DNA of 64,000 nucleotides, from NCBI RefSeq assembly GCF_037414475.1, contig NZ_CP147913.1:3596001-3660000 (forward strand), given 5' to 3'. The notes under the pieces are model-generated. The model made no database searches. It had not been told where the DNA came from and saw nothing but the letters and a program-made list of their open reading frames with translations. Of this stretch, positions 16,784 through 24,982 are shown piece after piece. Numbering within the stretch: position 1 is the first letter of the stretch; each line of letters opens with the position of its first letter. Both the position numbers and the translations under genes were made by a program. This DNA is from Myxococcus stipitatus. GTDB lineage: Bacteria > Myxococcota > Myxococcia > Myxococcales > Myxococcaceae.

Positions 16784-18399
16784 GCGGCCGCGGCACCGGG
16801 CGCCACGACGGAGGCGCCCTCCACGTAGCGCACATCCAGCAGCACCGCGGATGGGTCACTGTCCCCCGAGCTGCTCGCCACCTGCGGCGTCCACGCCGCC
16901 ACGCCCACCCACCGTCCATCCGGGCTGAAGCGCACGCGGCGCACGGACCAGTCGAACGTGTGAGTGCCTCGCGCGGAGGACTCGCCCTCGGTGAAGAGGT
17001 GCACCTTCTTGTCCCAGCCGCCGGAGATGAGCGAACGGCCATCCGGTGAGATGGCCGCGGTGGACACCACGCCCCGGTGCACCGGCCACTTGTGCAGCAC
17101 CTTCCCCGTGGCCGCGTCCACCACCGCGCCCGCGTTGAAGGGGCCCTGCGGCTCCTCGACGCCCTGACGCTCGCGCTCGTACACGGCGCGGTCTCTCTCC
17201 GGCTTCTGCTCGGAGAGCCCCACGCCCAGCCGCTGCCCGCGAGCATCCACCGTGACGTCACTGACGTAGGCGGGGAACGTGAAGTCCGAGCGCGCCGCCA
17301 GCACCAGCGTCTCCACCGGCGCCGCGCCCTCCGGGGCCCCCGACGTCAGCGTGAGGCGGGCCTCCTTGTGGACCTCGTCGAAGGCCACGCTCACCCGCTG
17401 CGAGAACGGCGCGCCCAGGACACCGCGCAGCCCCTGCGGCACACACGCGTCGCACACCGCCACGTCCACGTCGCGCACCACCAGGGACTTGAAGCGCAGG
17501 AACTGGCCCCGCGCGAGCCGCGCCTGGGTGGTCCCCAGCGCGCCCGGCACGTCCACCGTCTCCTTCAACGAGGCCACGTCGACGCCCGCGGCCGAGGCCA
17601 CCTCGGTGGTGACGACGATGGCGGGCACGCGCGCATCCAGCGCGAAGCTCCCCATGGCCTTGCCATTCACCGAGCCCGACACCACCGCGGAAGCCCCCGT
17701 GCGCTCGAAGCGCGTGCGCGCCTCATGCGACGACACCGCCTCCATCCGAGCGGTCCACGCGCGCACGTGCTTGTCCCAGCCGCCCGAATACAGCGTGCCG
17801 TCCGGCGCGAAGGCCAGCGCGCTCACCGGCCCTTCATGTCCCCGCTCCTCGGAAGCGTGGACGAGCCCATCCACCGACAACACGGTGATGAGCCCCTTCA
17901 CGCTGCCCACCACCAGCCACCGGCCATCCGGATGGAAGGCCACCACGGAGAGCGGCTCCTCGGTGATCCGCATGGCCCGGGCCTCACCCGTGGCCGCGTC
18001 GAACAAACGAACCGAGCCATCGCGGCTCGCGGTGGCGACCAGTCCTCCGTCCGGAGAGAAGGCCACGCCCTCCACGTCGAACTCGTACGGGTTGATGGTC
18101 GGGTCCCCGAGCAGGCGCGGCGGAGACTCCAGCGACCAGATGGACAGGAAGTACGAACGCGGCCCCAGCCGCGTGTACGCGACGCGCCGCTGACGGGGCG
18201 AGAAGTCCAACCCCCAGATGAAGTCCGACTTGTTGAGGACGGAGGAGCGGCCCAGCCCCGCCGTCGCGCCGGTGAGATAGCCGCCCTGCGTCTGGGTCAG
18301 CCGCGTCTCCATTTCGGGAGACACACCCGCGGACTGATGCGCGCACCCGCCCCCCATCGCCAGCAGCCCCGCCGCCAGCACTCCCGTCCCCCACTTCAT
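16777..18399 (-). CDS. WD40-repeat lipoprotein with inserted retropepsin-like domain
   Basis: 540 residues. The signal peptide ends in lipobox GGGC (Cys19), so it is probably a lipid-anchored envelope protein. WD40-type blades are visible on both sides: FSPDGGLVATASRDGSVRLF and FAPDGTLYSGGWDKHVRAW before, ISPDGRSLISGGWDKKVHLF and FSPDGRWVGVAAW after. Residues ~238-352 (about 17344-17688) interrupt the propeller with a domain resembling an aspartic retropepsin: VNGKAMGSFALDARVPAIVV matches the VNG..v.FxxDTGA strand-turn, and LRGVLGAPFSQRVSVAFD the GxLGxxFL pattern. The catalytic DTG reads DAR (Asp255), so proteolysis is doubtful. A CDAC pair sits within. Its ATG overlaps the LpoA-like stop (ATGA), so the two are co-translated and probably work together. 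Confidence 0.8.
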   Translation of the reverse strand: MKWGTGVLAAGLLAMGGGCAHQSAGVSPEMETRLTQTQGGYLTGATAGLGRSSVLNKSDFIWGLDFSPRQRRVAYTRLGPRSYFLSIWSLESPPRLLGDPTINPYEFDVEGVAFSPDGGLVATASRDGSVRLFDAATGEARAMRITEEPLSVVAFHPDGRWLVVGSVKGLITVLSVDGLVHASEERGHEGPVSALAFAPDGTLYSGGWDKHVRAWTARMEAVSSHEARTRFERTGASAVVSGSVNGKAMGSFALDARVPAIVVTTEVASAAGVDVASLKETVDVPGALGTTQARLARGQFLRFKSLVVRDVDVAVCDACVPQGLRGVLGAPFSQRVSVAFDEVHKEARLTLTSGAPEGAAPVETLVLAARSDFTFPAYVSDVTVDARGQRLGVGLSEQKPERDRAVYERERQGVEEPQGPFNAGAVVDAATGKVLHKWPVHRGVVSTAAISPDGRSLISGGWDKKVHLFTEGESSARGTHTFDWSVRRVRFSPDGRWVGVAAWTPQVASSSGDSDPSAVLLDVRYVEGASVVAPGAAAAQ

Positions 18400-20558
18400 G
18401 AACCGGAGCCTCCCGTCGCGGCCTTCTCGCGCTCCTGGTCCACGTTGATTTCGGTGACGCCCTTGTTGTCGATGGAGAGCAGGAACAGCTGCTTGACGGC
18501 CTCGCGCTTCTCGTTGAACGAGGTGCGGCCCGTGGCGCCGTCGAAGTCCTTCAGGTTCGCCAGCGACTCACGCATCTGCGCGCGCGTGCGAGGCGCCCCC
18601 TCCTTCTTGTCCACGAGCTGGCGCAGCATGCGCCCGGAGTCGTAGCCGATGGCCTCCAGCAGCCCCGGGTCCTTGCCCGTCTCCTGCTTGTACGCCTCGC
18701 GATACTTACGCACGAAGTTGCGCGTGGCCGGCCGCTGCGAGTCCACGAAGAAGCCGTCCACGTACACCGAGCACGTGACGAACTTGCCGCCGCGCTCAAT
18801 CAACTCCGGCAACCCCGAGCGTCCCTTCGGGCTGCTCCACTGGTTGGCGCCGAAGAGCGTCACCGTCTTCAGCTCCTTCTTGCCCGTCGTCTTGCGGATG
18901 CGCTCCAAGTCGCGTGGGTCACACGCGTTGGTGACGATGTCCTCCACCGCCAGCGCCGGGGCCACCAGGCTCACCCGCCGCCAGTCGTCCGGCATGAAGA
19001 TGGCGTCGAAGTCGACGATGGGCTCGACGTTGCTCTTCACCTTCTCCAGCGCCTTGCGGCGGCGGAACGCGTCCAGGTTCTCGCCCTGCAGGTCGCGCAC
19101 GCCCTCCACGTAGTCGCCGCGGTCCTCCAGGTAGTAGCGGCCCACCAGCTTCTTGGCCTCCGTGGTGAACGTCGTCTGGTCATGCGAGTAGCGCTCCGCG
19201 CCCCGCACCATGCCGCCGCGCTCCACCACCTGGTCCCAGAACGAATCCGCCAGCTCAACACCGTAGGGGATGTTCGGGTACAGCAGGGCGAACTTCTTGT
19301 AGCCCTTCACGTTGATGGCGTAGTCCGCGATGGCGTCCGCCTGCGCCGCGTTGGTCAGCATGTTGCGGAAGACGTACGAGCCCAGCTCCGTGACGCCCTC
19401 CTGGCGCGTCATCGTGAGCAGCGGCACCTGGAGCTCCTCGGCCACCAGCGCCGCGCGCTTGGAGTCATCGCCGAGCAGCGGCCCCAGCACCGCGATGGCG
19501 CCGTCGTCGAACGCGAGCTGCTCCATCGCCTGGCCCGTCTTGTTGACGTCGCCCTGCGTGTCCTTCACCACCAGCTCGATGTCGCTGCCCTCCAGCCCCA
19601 GTTGGATGCCGCGCAGCACCGCCTCGCCGATGGGCTGATAGCGGCCCGTCATGGGCAACAGCACACCCACGGTCCTCGGCTTCGCCTCCACCCGCCGCGT
19701 CGCGCGCGCCAAGAGTTCCTTCGCCTGCGGCGCGAAGGGGCTCTGGGGCGCCTCCACGAGGAAGCGGTTCAGCGTCTCCTCCAGCCGCGACCACTCGCGC
19801 AGGTGGTAGTAGATGCGCGCCAGCTTGAAGGTGAGCACCGGCCACGCGGGGTTGGACGCAGGCAGCCCCTCCGCCACGCGGGCGATGTCCACGAAGTCCG
19901 CGCGGCCCTCCACAAGAGCCTCCACTCGAGCCACCGCCGCGGCCCGCTCCGCTTCCGTCCTCGCCTTCCCCGCCTCCTCCACCGCCATCGTCAGCGACTG
20001 GCCATACAGGCCCGCGCCCTCGGCGGCCCGCGCGGCGTCGCGCAGGAGCTGCTCACGCTCGGCGCCCTCGGCGTGCTCGGCCAGACTGGACAGCGTCTGG
20101 TACGCGTCGCGGTAGGCCCCGACCTCCATGGCGGACAGCGCCAGCTTGCGCTTGGCGTCATCAGCCTGGCCATAGAGCGGGTTCTCGAAGAGCAGCTCGT
20201 TGAAGGACTTGCGTGCGTTGACGTAGTCCTTCGACTCGAAGAAGAGGACGCCGGCTTGATACAGCGCGTCCTGGCCCGCCGTCGTGGCGGGGTACGTCTT
20301 GCGCACCGACAAGTAGGCCTCCGCGGCCTTCTTCTTGTCGGGCGAGGACTGGGCCGTCCGCCGCGCCTCCGCCAGCGCCGCGTCCGCGGCGGCGTCCTTC
20401 CGGGCCTCCACCGTGGGCCGCCTGGGGAAGGGGTCTCCGGTGGGGACGTCCTCCCCCGTGGTCCCTCCAGCGGGGACACGCGAGGGGCGAGGACAGGCGG
20501 TCAGCAGCAGGGCCAGCGCGACGAGGAGCGAGCGGCGCAAGGTGGGCAGGACTTCCAT
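18396..20558 (-). CDS. LpoA/LppC-like lipoprotein (penicillin-binding protein activator family)
   Basis: 720 residues from ATG 20558, with lipobox LLTAC (LALLLTACPRP); an ATG five codons earlier is possible. Residues ~60-280 form helical TPR-like repeats (SVRKTYPATTAGQDALYQAG and later). From about 290 onward there is a type I periplasmic-binding-protein fold (VGVLLPMTGRYQPIGEAV, GPLLGDD, NMLTNAAQADAIADYA). That order matches LpoA, which in gamma-proteobacteria docks on PBP1A and stimulates peptidoglycan synthesis. ABC-type amino-acid receptors share the fold, but the lipoprotein signal plus TPR half favours the LpoA/LppC class. The stop overlaps the start of the WD40 lipoprotein gene. The direct partner here is unknown. 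Confidence 0.8.
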   Translation of the reverse strand: MEVLPTLRRSLLVALALLLTACPRPSRVPAGGTTGEDVPTGDPFPRRPTVEARKDAAADAALAEARRTAQSSPDKKKAAEAYLSVRKTYPATTAGQDALYQAGVLFFESKDYVNARKSFNELLFENPLYGQADDAKRKLALSAMEVGAYRDAYQTLSSLAEHAEGAEREQLLRDAARAAEGAGLYGQSLTMAVEEAGKARTEAERAAAVARVEALVEGRADFVDIARVAEGLPASNPAWPVLTFKLARIYYHLREWSRLEETLNRFLVEAPQSPFAPQAKELLARATRRVEAKPRTVGVLLPMTGRYQPIGEAVLRGIQLGLEGSDIELVVKDTQGDVNKTGQAMEQLAFDDGAIAVLGPLLGDDSKRAALVAEELQVPLLTMTRQEGVTELGSYVFRNMLTNAAQADAIADYAINVKGYKKFALLYPNIPYGVELADSFWDQVVERGGMVRGAERYSHDQTTFTTEAKKLVGRYYLEDRGDYVEGVRDLQGENLDAFRRRKALEKVKSNVEPIVDFDAIFMPDDWRRVSLVAPALAVEDIVTNACDPRDLERIRKTTGKKELKTVTLFGANQWSSPKGRSGLPELIERGGKFVTCSVYVDGFFVDSQRPATRNFVRKYREAYKQETGKDPGLLEAIGYDSGRMLRQLVDKKEGAPRTRAQMRESLANLKDFDGATGRTSFNEKREAVKQLFLLSIDNKGVTEINVDQEREKAATGGSGS

Positions 20559-20797
20559 GGCAGTGGGGTGCATAGCAGCGGCGACGCGCCTCCGTCGACA
20601 ACGGAGCGGGGAAGATTCCGAGAGGAACCCCTCCCCCACTGCACCCCACGTGCCCGCCCCCTCACCGCCGGGGAGACGTCCACTCCCTCACGCAAGCGTG
20701 GCGCACGGACCACGCGCGTGTGGTCCCCAGGCCACGACCGCCCGGCCACGCCCGGTCTGCGAGCAAGCGGCCGACCGTCAGCGGACTCCCGCTGGAT
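20559..20797. other. Intergenic region between dnaJ and the lpoA-like gene
   Basis: It contains two small hairpins. CAGCGG-ACTC-CCGCTG (20779-20794) lies right after the dnaJ stop. GGACCAC-6 nt-GTGGTCC is at 20707-20726. Either may end dnaJ transcription; neither has a clear U tract. No gene is seen. Confidence 0.4.
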
Positions 20798-21925
20798 TCA
20801 GCCGAACAGCTCCTTCACCTTGGCGAAGAAGCTCTTGGACTGAGGGTGGGACTCTTCACCGGAAAGCTCCGCGAGCTTCTCCAAAAGGTCCCGCTGCTTG
20901 GAGGACAGCTCCGTGGGCGTCTCCACCACCACGCGCACGTGCTGGTCTCCCCGCTGCTGGCTGTGCAGGTGGGGGATGCCCTTGCCCTTCAGGCGGAACA
21001 CCTTGCCGGACTGCGTGCCCGCGGGGATGGTCATCTTCACCTTCCCGTCCAGCGTGGGGACGTCGATCTTCGCGCCCAGCGCCGCGTGCGTGAAGGAGAT
21101 GGGCACCTCGCAGAAGACCTCGTACTCCTCGCGCTGGAAGAGCGGGTGCTCCTTGACGATGACGGTGACGTAGAGGTCTCCGGGAGGGCCCCCCCGGTCT
21201 CCAGGCTCGCCCATGCCCGACAGGCGCACGCGGGTGCCGTTGTCCACGCCCCCGGGGATGGCCACCTCGATGACCTCCTCCGACGGCATCTTCCCGGAGC
21301 CCTTGCAGCGCGAGCACGGGTCCGGCACCACCGAGCCCGTCCCGCTGCAGTCTCCGCACGGACGCGACACCGCGAAGAAGCCCTGCGTGTAGCGCAGCTC
21401 ACCGCTGCCACCACACGTGCCACACGCGCGCGGGCCCGCGCCGCTCTTGCTGCCAGAGCCGCTGCACGTCTCGCACTTCTTGGGCCGGGGAATCGTCACC
21501 TTGGGACGGCTGCCGAAGGCGGCTTCCTCGAAGGTGATTTCCAGGTTGTAGCGCAGGTCCGCGCCGCGCGAGCTGGTGCGGCGCCCACCCCGGCCACCGC
21601 CGAAGATGTCGCCGAAAATCTCGCCGAAGATGTCGTTGATGTTGACGCCCTGGAACCCGCCCCCGGCGCCACCAAAGCCCTCGAACGGATTGCCCGAGTG
21701 CCCGAAGCGGTCGTACTTCGCCCGGCGGTCGGGGTCACTCAGCACTTCGTAGGCTTCCGAGGCTTCCTTGAACTTCTCCTCCGCCTCGTTGTTCCCCGGG
21801 TTCCTGTCCGGGTGGTACTGGAGCGCCACCTTGCGAAACGCGCTCTTGAGCTCCTGCGCGGAGACGGTCTTGGTCACCCCCAAAACCTCGTAGTAGTCGC
21901 GCTTCTGACCCGCCGCCGCTGGCAT
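20798..21925 (-). CDS. dnaJ: Chaperone protein DnaJ (type I Hsp40)
   Basis: 375 residues from ATG 21925, with AGGGG nine bases upstream. The domain order is canonical. The J domain has YHPDRN (HPD at 38-40) and stimulates DnaK ATPase. A Gly/Phe-rich linker (FGGAGGGFQG) follows, then a zinc-binding domain with four CxxCxGxG motifs (CETCSGSG, CGTCGGSG, CGDCSGTG, CSRCKGSG), then two C-terminal substrate-binding beta domains (FTHAALGAKIDVPTLDG). No dnaK or grpE is adjacent, so it is a lone copy and may be one of several paralogues. A candidate sigma-70 promoter lies about 60-85 bp upstream. Confidence 0.96.
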   Translation of the reverse strand: MPAAAGQKRDYYEVLGVTKTVSAQELKSAFRKVALQYHPDRNPGNNEAEEKFKEASEAYEVLSDPDRRAKYDRFGHSGNPFEGFGGAGGGFQGVNINDIFGEIFGDIFGGGRGGRRTSSRGADLRYNLEITFEEAAFGSRPKVTIPRPKKCETCSGSGSKSGAGPRACGTCGGSGELRYTQGFFAVSRPCGDCSGTGSVVPDPCSRCKGSGKMPSEEVIEVAIPGGVDNGTRVRLSGMGEPGDRGGPPGDLYVTVIVKEHPLFQREEYEVFCEVPISFTHAALGAKIDVPTLDGKVKMTIPAGTQSGKVFRLKGKGIPHLHSQQRGDQHVRVVVETPTELSSKQRDLLEKLAELSGEESHPQSKSFFAKVKELFG

Positions 21926-21981
21926 TCGCTTCAACCCCTGGAATTTGCTGGACTTTTTGACGCTGACAAAATCTCTGAGTC

Positions 21982-22009
21982 ACTATAACGCAGCCGAACG
22001 CGCCAGCAA
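21982..22009 (-). promoter_or_regulatory. Candidate sigma-70 promoter of dnaJ
   Basis: Read on the minus strand: TTGCTG (22004-22009), a 16-bp spacer, then TATAGT (21982-21987). It sits in a locally AT-richer stretch 57-84 bp upstream of the dnaJ start. The match is by eye. Confidence 0.45.
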
Positions 22010-22099
22010 TCCGCGGGGAAAAACGAGGGCCGCCCGGGGACCTGGGAGGCCACCGGGCGGCGCGAGGACGAACCAGGGAGTGGGGAGGACGCGAGGGGC

Positions 22100-22540
22100 C
22101 TAGACGGTCCACACGCGGTTGGCGGTCAGCTCCATGCGGGCCAGCCTGCGCTTGAGCGTCGGGTCCACCGGGCCGTTGGTGGCCCACTTGGGCACCACGA
22201 AGTGCAACTCCGCGTTGTAGAGCTTGGCGGCGCTGGCCAGCAGGCTCCAGCGGTTCTCCGCGGTGGGCTCCTCCACCATGCCCGGGGTGACAATCTCGAG
22301 GATGATGGGTGTGCGCGCCGAGTCCGACTGGCGGCAGGTGAAGTCGGGCCGGTGGTCCTCGATGGTGCCCGACAGGATGGGGGGCGGCATGAAGCCCGGG
22401 AGCCGAGCCTTGATGTCCGTGTACCCGATGGTGCGGAAGTACTCGGCCATGAGCCACAGGAGCCGGCGGCGCTCCTCGTCTTCAACCACCGGCTCACAGC
22501 CCGGATTGAATAGGACCTCTTTTTCGTTATTGGTGTCCAT
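22100..22540 (-). CDS. Small conserved-looking protein of unknown function
   Basis: 146 residues from ATG 22540, with AGGGGA six bases upstream. The upstream extension of the open frame lacks coding character and is excluded. It starts with an acidic segment (MDTNNEKEVLFNPG) and contains a mixed alpha/beta core: LLWLMAEYFRTIGYTDIKA, then TPIILEIVT and LHFVVPKWA. It ends in a basic helix (TLKRRLARMEL). The alternation of strands with conserved charged positions hints at a nuclease-like or restriction-endonuclease-like fold (hRPDF...IILEIVTP), but the motif is too weak to claim. There are no membrane segments or signal. It may share transcription with dnaJ, about 175 bp downstream. Confidence 0.6.
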   Translation of the reverse strand: MDTNNEKEVLFNPGCEPVVEDEERRRLLWLMAEYFRTIGYTDIKARLPGFMPPPILSGTIEDHRPDFTCRQSDSARTPIILEIVTPGMVEEPTAENRWSLLASAAKLYNAELHFVVPKWATNGPVDPTLKRRLARMELTANRVWTV

Positions 22541-22698
22541 GGCTCCCCTGAACCTGTCCGCAGCGACGGAGGGGGGCAACGGAATGAGCCTGCTTGCCAC
22601 GCACGGCCGGTTGCAGGGCAAGCGGCGGGGCTTGAAGGCCCAGGCGCCTCTGGACTTGGACGTGCCGCCGACTCGGTGACAGAGTCCGCCGCCACACA

Positions 22699-24468
22699 GT
22701 GGCTCCTCGTCCTCGTCCCTCCGCACACGTCTACCGCCGGCTCCTCGGCTACCTGCGCCCCTACCGCACGCTGCTCGCGGCGGGAGTCTGCGCCTCACTG
22801 GTCGCCGCGGCGGCCACCTCCGCGTATGCCTGGGTCGTCGGCCCGCTCCTGCGCGCGGTGCTCACGAGTCAACCCGTCACCGTGGCGGGCGTGTCGCTGC
22901 CGGGCGACGAGTTGTTGCGGCGGCTGCCGCTGGTGGTGATTGCGCTCGCGCTGCTCAAGGCCCTGGCCCAGTTCCTCCAGGGCGGGCTCATGCAGCGGTT
23001 GGGCCAGCGTGTCATGGCGGACCTGCGCGGCTTCCTGTACGGGCGGCTGCTGGGTCAGCCGCCCGCGTTCTTCGAGCGGCGCCACTCGGGAGAGCTCCTG
23101 GCGCGTTTCACGTCGGACGTGCCGTTGGTGGAGTTCTCGATAACGCAGGCGCTGTCCTCGTACGTGAAGGACGGGCTGCAGGCGATGGCCCTGCTGGCGA
23201 CGTGCTTCCTCATCGACGCGAAGCTTTTCCTCTTCACGTTCATCGTGGTGCCCCTCACCGTCGTGCCCATCAACCGCTTCGCCCGCTCGCTGAAGAAGGT
23301 CGCGGCGCGCTCGCTGCAGAGCATGGGCGCGCTGACGTCGCTGACGGCCGAGCAGCTCCAGAACCTGCCCGTGGTGCAGGCCTTCGGCGGACAGCCCCGG
23401 GCGCTGGAGCACTTCGACGTGGAGGCGGACAAGTACCTGGGCGAGATGCGCCGCTCGCTGTTCCTGCGCGGCGCGGTGAGCCCCACGGTGGAGCTGTTGG
23501 GCATCGCGGGCGTGGCGATGGCGGTGGCGTGGGGCGCGCGCGAGGTGTCCGCGGACCCCGAGCTCGCCGGGCGGCTGTTGTCCTTCCTGGCCGCCGCGCT
23601 GCTGTTGTACCAGCCGGTGAAGTCGCTGAGCGGCACGCTGGCGCAGGTGCTCACGGGGCTCGCGGCGGCGGAGCGGCTGTTCGCCATCGCGGACGAGCCC
23701 TCGCCCCCCGACACCGGAGACACCGCGCGACCGCTGAGCCAGGCGCTGGTGCTGGAGGGCCTCAAGGCCACGTACCAGGACGGGCGCGAGGCGTTGCGCG
23801 GCGTGGACCTGGTGGTGCCCGCGGGCAAGCGCGTGGCGGTGGTGGGGCCTTCCGGCGCGGGGAAGACGACGCTGTTCTCCGTGCTCCTGGGCTTCCTGCC
23901 CGCGTCGGGTGGACGGGTGCTGTGGGACGGCGAGCCGCTGTCGTCGCTCAAGCCGTCGAGCGTGCGCGCCCAGGTGGCGTGGGTGCCGCAGGAGCCCGTG
24001 CTCTTCTCCGGGACGGTGCGGCACAACCTGCGGCTGGGCCGTCCGGAGGCCACGGACGCGGAGCTGTGGGAGGCGCTCGCGCTGGCGCACGCGGAGGACT
24101 TCGTGCGCTCGCTGCCCCAGGGGCTGGACGAGTCCGTGGGCGAGCGCGGCAGCCGGCTGTCGGGCGGACAACGGCAGCGGCTGGCGCTGGCGCGCGCGTT
24201 CCTGTGCAAGCCGTCCGTGCTGCTCCTGGATGAGCCCACCAGCGCGCTGGACGCGGCCAGCGAGGCCGCGGTGGGCGCGGGGCTGGAGAGCCTCATGCGC
24301 GGCCGCACGGTGCTGGTGATTGCCCACCGGCTGTCCACCGTGCGCGACGCGGACGTGATTGCCGTGGTGGAGGAGGGCCGCGTGGTGGAGGCGGGCACCC
24401 ATGCGGAGCTGCTCGCGCTGCGCGGCCGCTACACCCGTCTGCTGGGAGAAGGTTCGGTCGCGGCGTAG
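22699..24468 (+). CDS. ABC-type exporter, fused permease-ATPase (MsbA-like)
   Basis: 589 residues. The N-terminal transmembrane domain (~1-310) has six hydrophobic helices with the coupling sequence typical of homodimeric type IV exporters (FFERRHSGELLARFTSDVP). The nucleotide-binding domain carries Walker A VGPSGAGKTT, Q-loop WVPQEPVLF, signature LSGGQRQR, Walker B LLLDEPTS and switch His in IAHRLS. The pattern is closest to MsbA-type lipid or drug flippases, but substrate cannot be read from sequence. The start at GTG 22699 is tentative; no strong ribosome site is seen. It is divergent from the gene at 22540. A GC-rich hairpin follows the stop. Confidence 0.9.
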   Translation: MAPRPRPSAHVYRRLLGYLRPYRTLLAAGVCASLVAAAATSAYAWVVGPLLRAVLTSQPVTVAGVSLPGDELLRRLPLVVIALALLKALAQFLQGGLMQRLGQRVMADLRGFLYGRLLGQPPAFFERRHSGELLARFTSDVPLVEFSITQALSSYVKDGLQAMALLATCFLIDAKLFLFTFIVVPLTVVPINRFARSLKKVAARSLQSMGALTSLTAEQLQNLPVVQAFGGQPRALEHFDVEADKYLGEMRRSLFLRGAVSPTVELLGIAGVAMAVAWGAREVSADPELAGRLLSFLAAALLLYQPVKSLSGTLAQVLTGLAAAERLFAIADEPSPPDTGDTARPLSQALVLEGLKATYQDGREALRGVDLVVPAGKRVAVVGPSGAGKTTLFSVLLGFLPASGGRVLWDGEPLSSLKPSSVRAQVAWVPQEPVLFSGTVRHNLRLGRPEATDAELWEALALAHAEDFVRSLPQGLDESVGERGSRLSGGQRQRLALARAFLCKPSVLLLDEPTSALDAASEAAVGAGLESLMRGRTVLVIAHRLSTVRDADVIAVVEEGRVVEAGTHAELLALRGRYTRLLGEGSVAA

Positions 24469-24493
24469 CCCCGCCAAACGTCTCCAGAAGGAA

Positions 24494-24524
24494 CAAGCGC
24501 GGCCCGCACCCCGGCTCGCGCTTG
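24494..24524 (+). terminator. Candidate terminator after the ABC exporter
   Basis: CAAGCGCG (24494-24501) pairs perfectly with CGCGCTTG (24517-24524) over a 15-nt loop, 25 bp after the stop codon. Confidence 0.4.
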
Positions 24525-24563
24525 CCTCCCCGAGGTGGCTCTGCCAGCGTCCCGCCTCGCATC

Positions 24564-24944
24564 ATGATGCGCCATCGGGAGCCCCTGTCCGTCAACGCGC
24601 TGCTGCTGGTGCCCGCGCTCGCGCTCGCGGCCCTCGCCTGCGTGGCCGTGTCCGTCCGGCAATTGACCCTCGCGGCGGCGGCCACCGGGACACTCGTCCT
24701 GCTCCCGGTCGTCTTCCGGTTGTGGACGCGCAGCTGGTACCGGGGGCTCGTCCTGCGCGGCGTGGGCATCTTCCTGGTGGGCATGCACGTCCCCCTGTTG
24801 TTGGGTGGCGCACTCGCCTACAGCCGCATCGGGTGTGCCGAGGGTGGGTGTCCCAAGCTCTACCTCCTGGGTGTGCTGGTCTCCCCCATCGTCGGCGCTC
24901 TCTCCAGCGTCGTGTACTGGCTGGTCGGTCGTCCCCCAGTCTGA
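24564..24944 (+). CDS. Small membrane protein, unknown function
   Basis: 126 residues from ATG 24564 (a second ATG follows directly). It has three or four hydrophobic segments: LLLVPALALAALACVAVSV, ATGTLVLLPVVFRLW, LRGVGIFLVGMHVPLLLGG and YLLGVLVSPIVGALSSVVYW. A short loop contains two cysteines (GCAEGGCP). No family is recognised. It is followed after 38 bp by another membrane-protein gene on the same strand, so a membrane-protein operon is likely. Confidence 0.6.
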   Translation: MMRHREPLSVNALLLVPALALAALACVAVSVRQLTLAAAATGTLVLLPVVFRLWTRSWYRGLVLRGVGIFLVGMHVPLLLGGALAYSRIGCAEGGCPKLYLLGVLVSPIVGALSSVVYWLVGRPPV

Positions 24945-24982
24945 ATTCCAAGAATTACCCGGAGAGACTAGCCTATCTGGGA

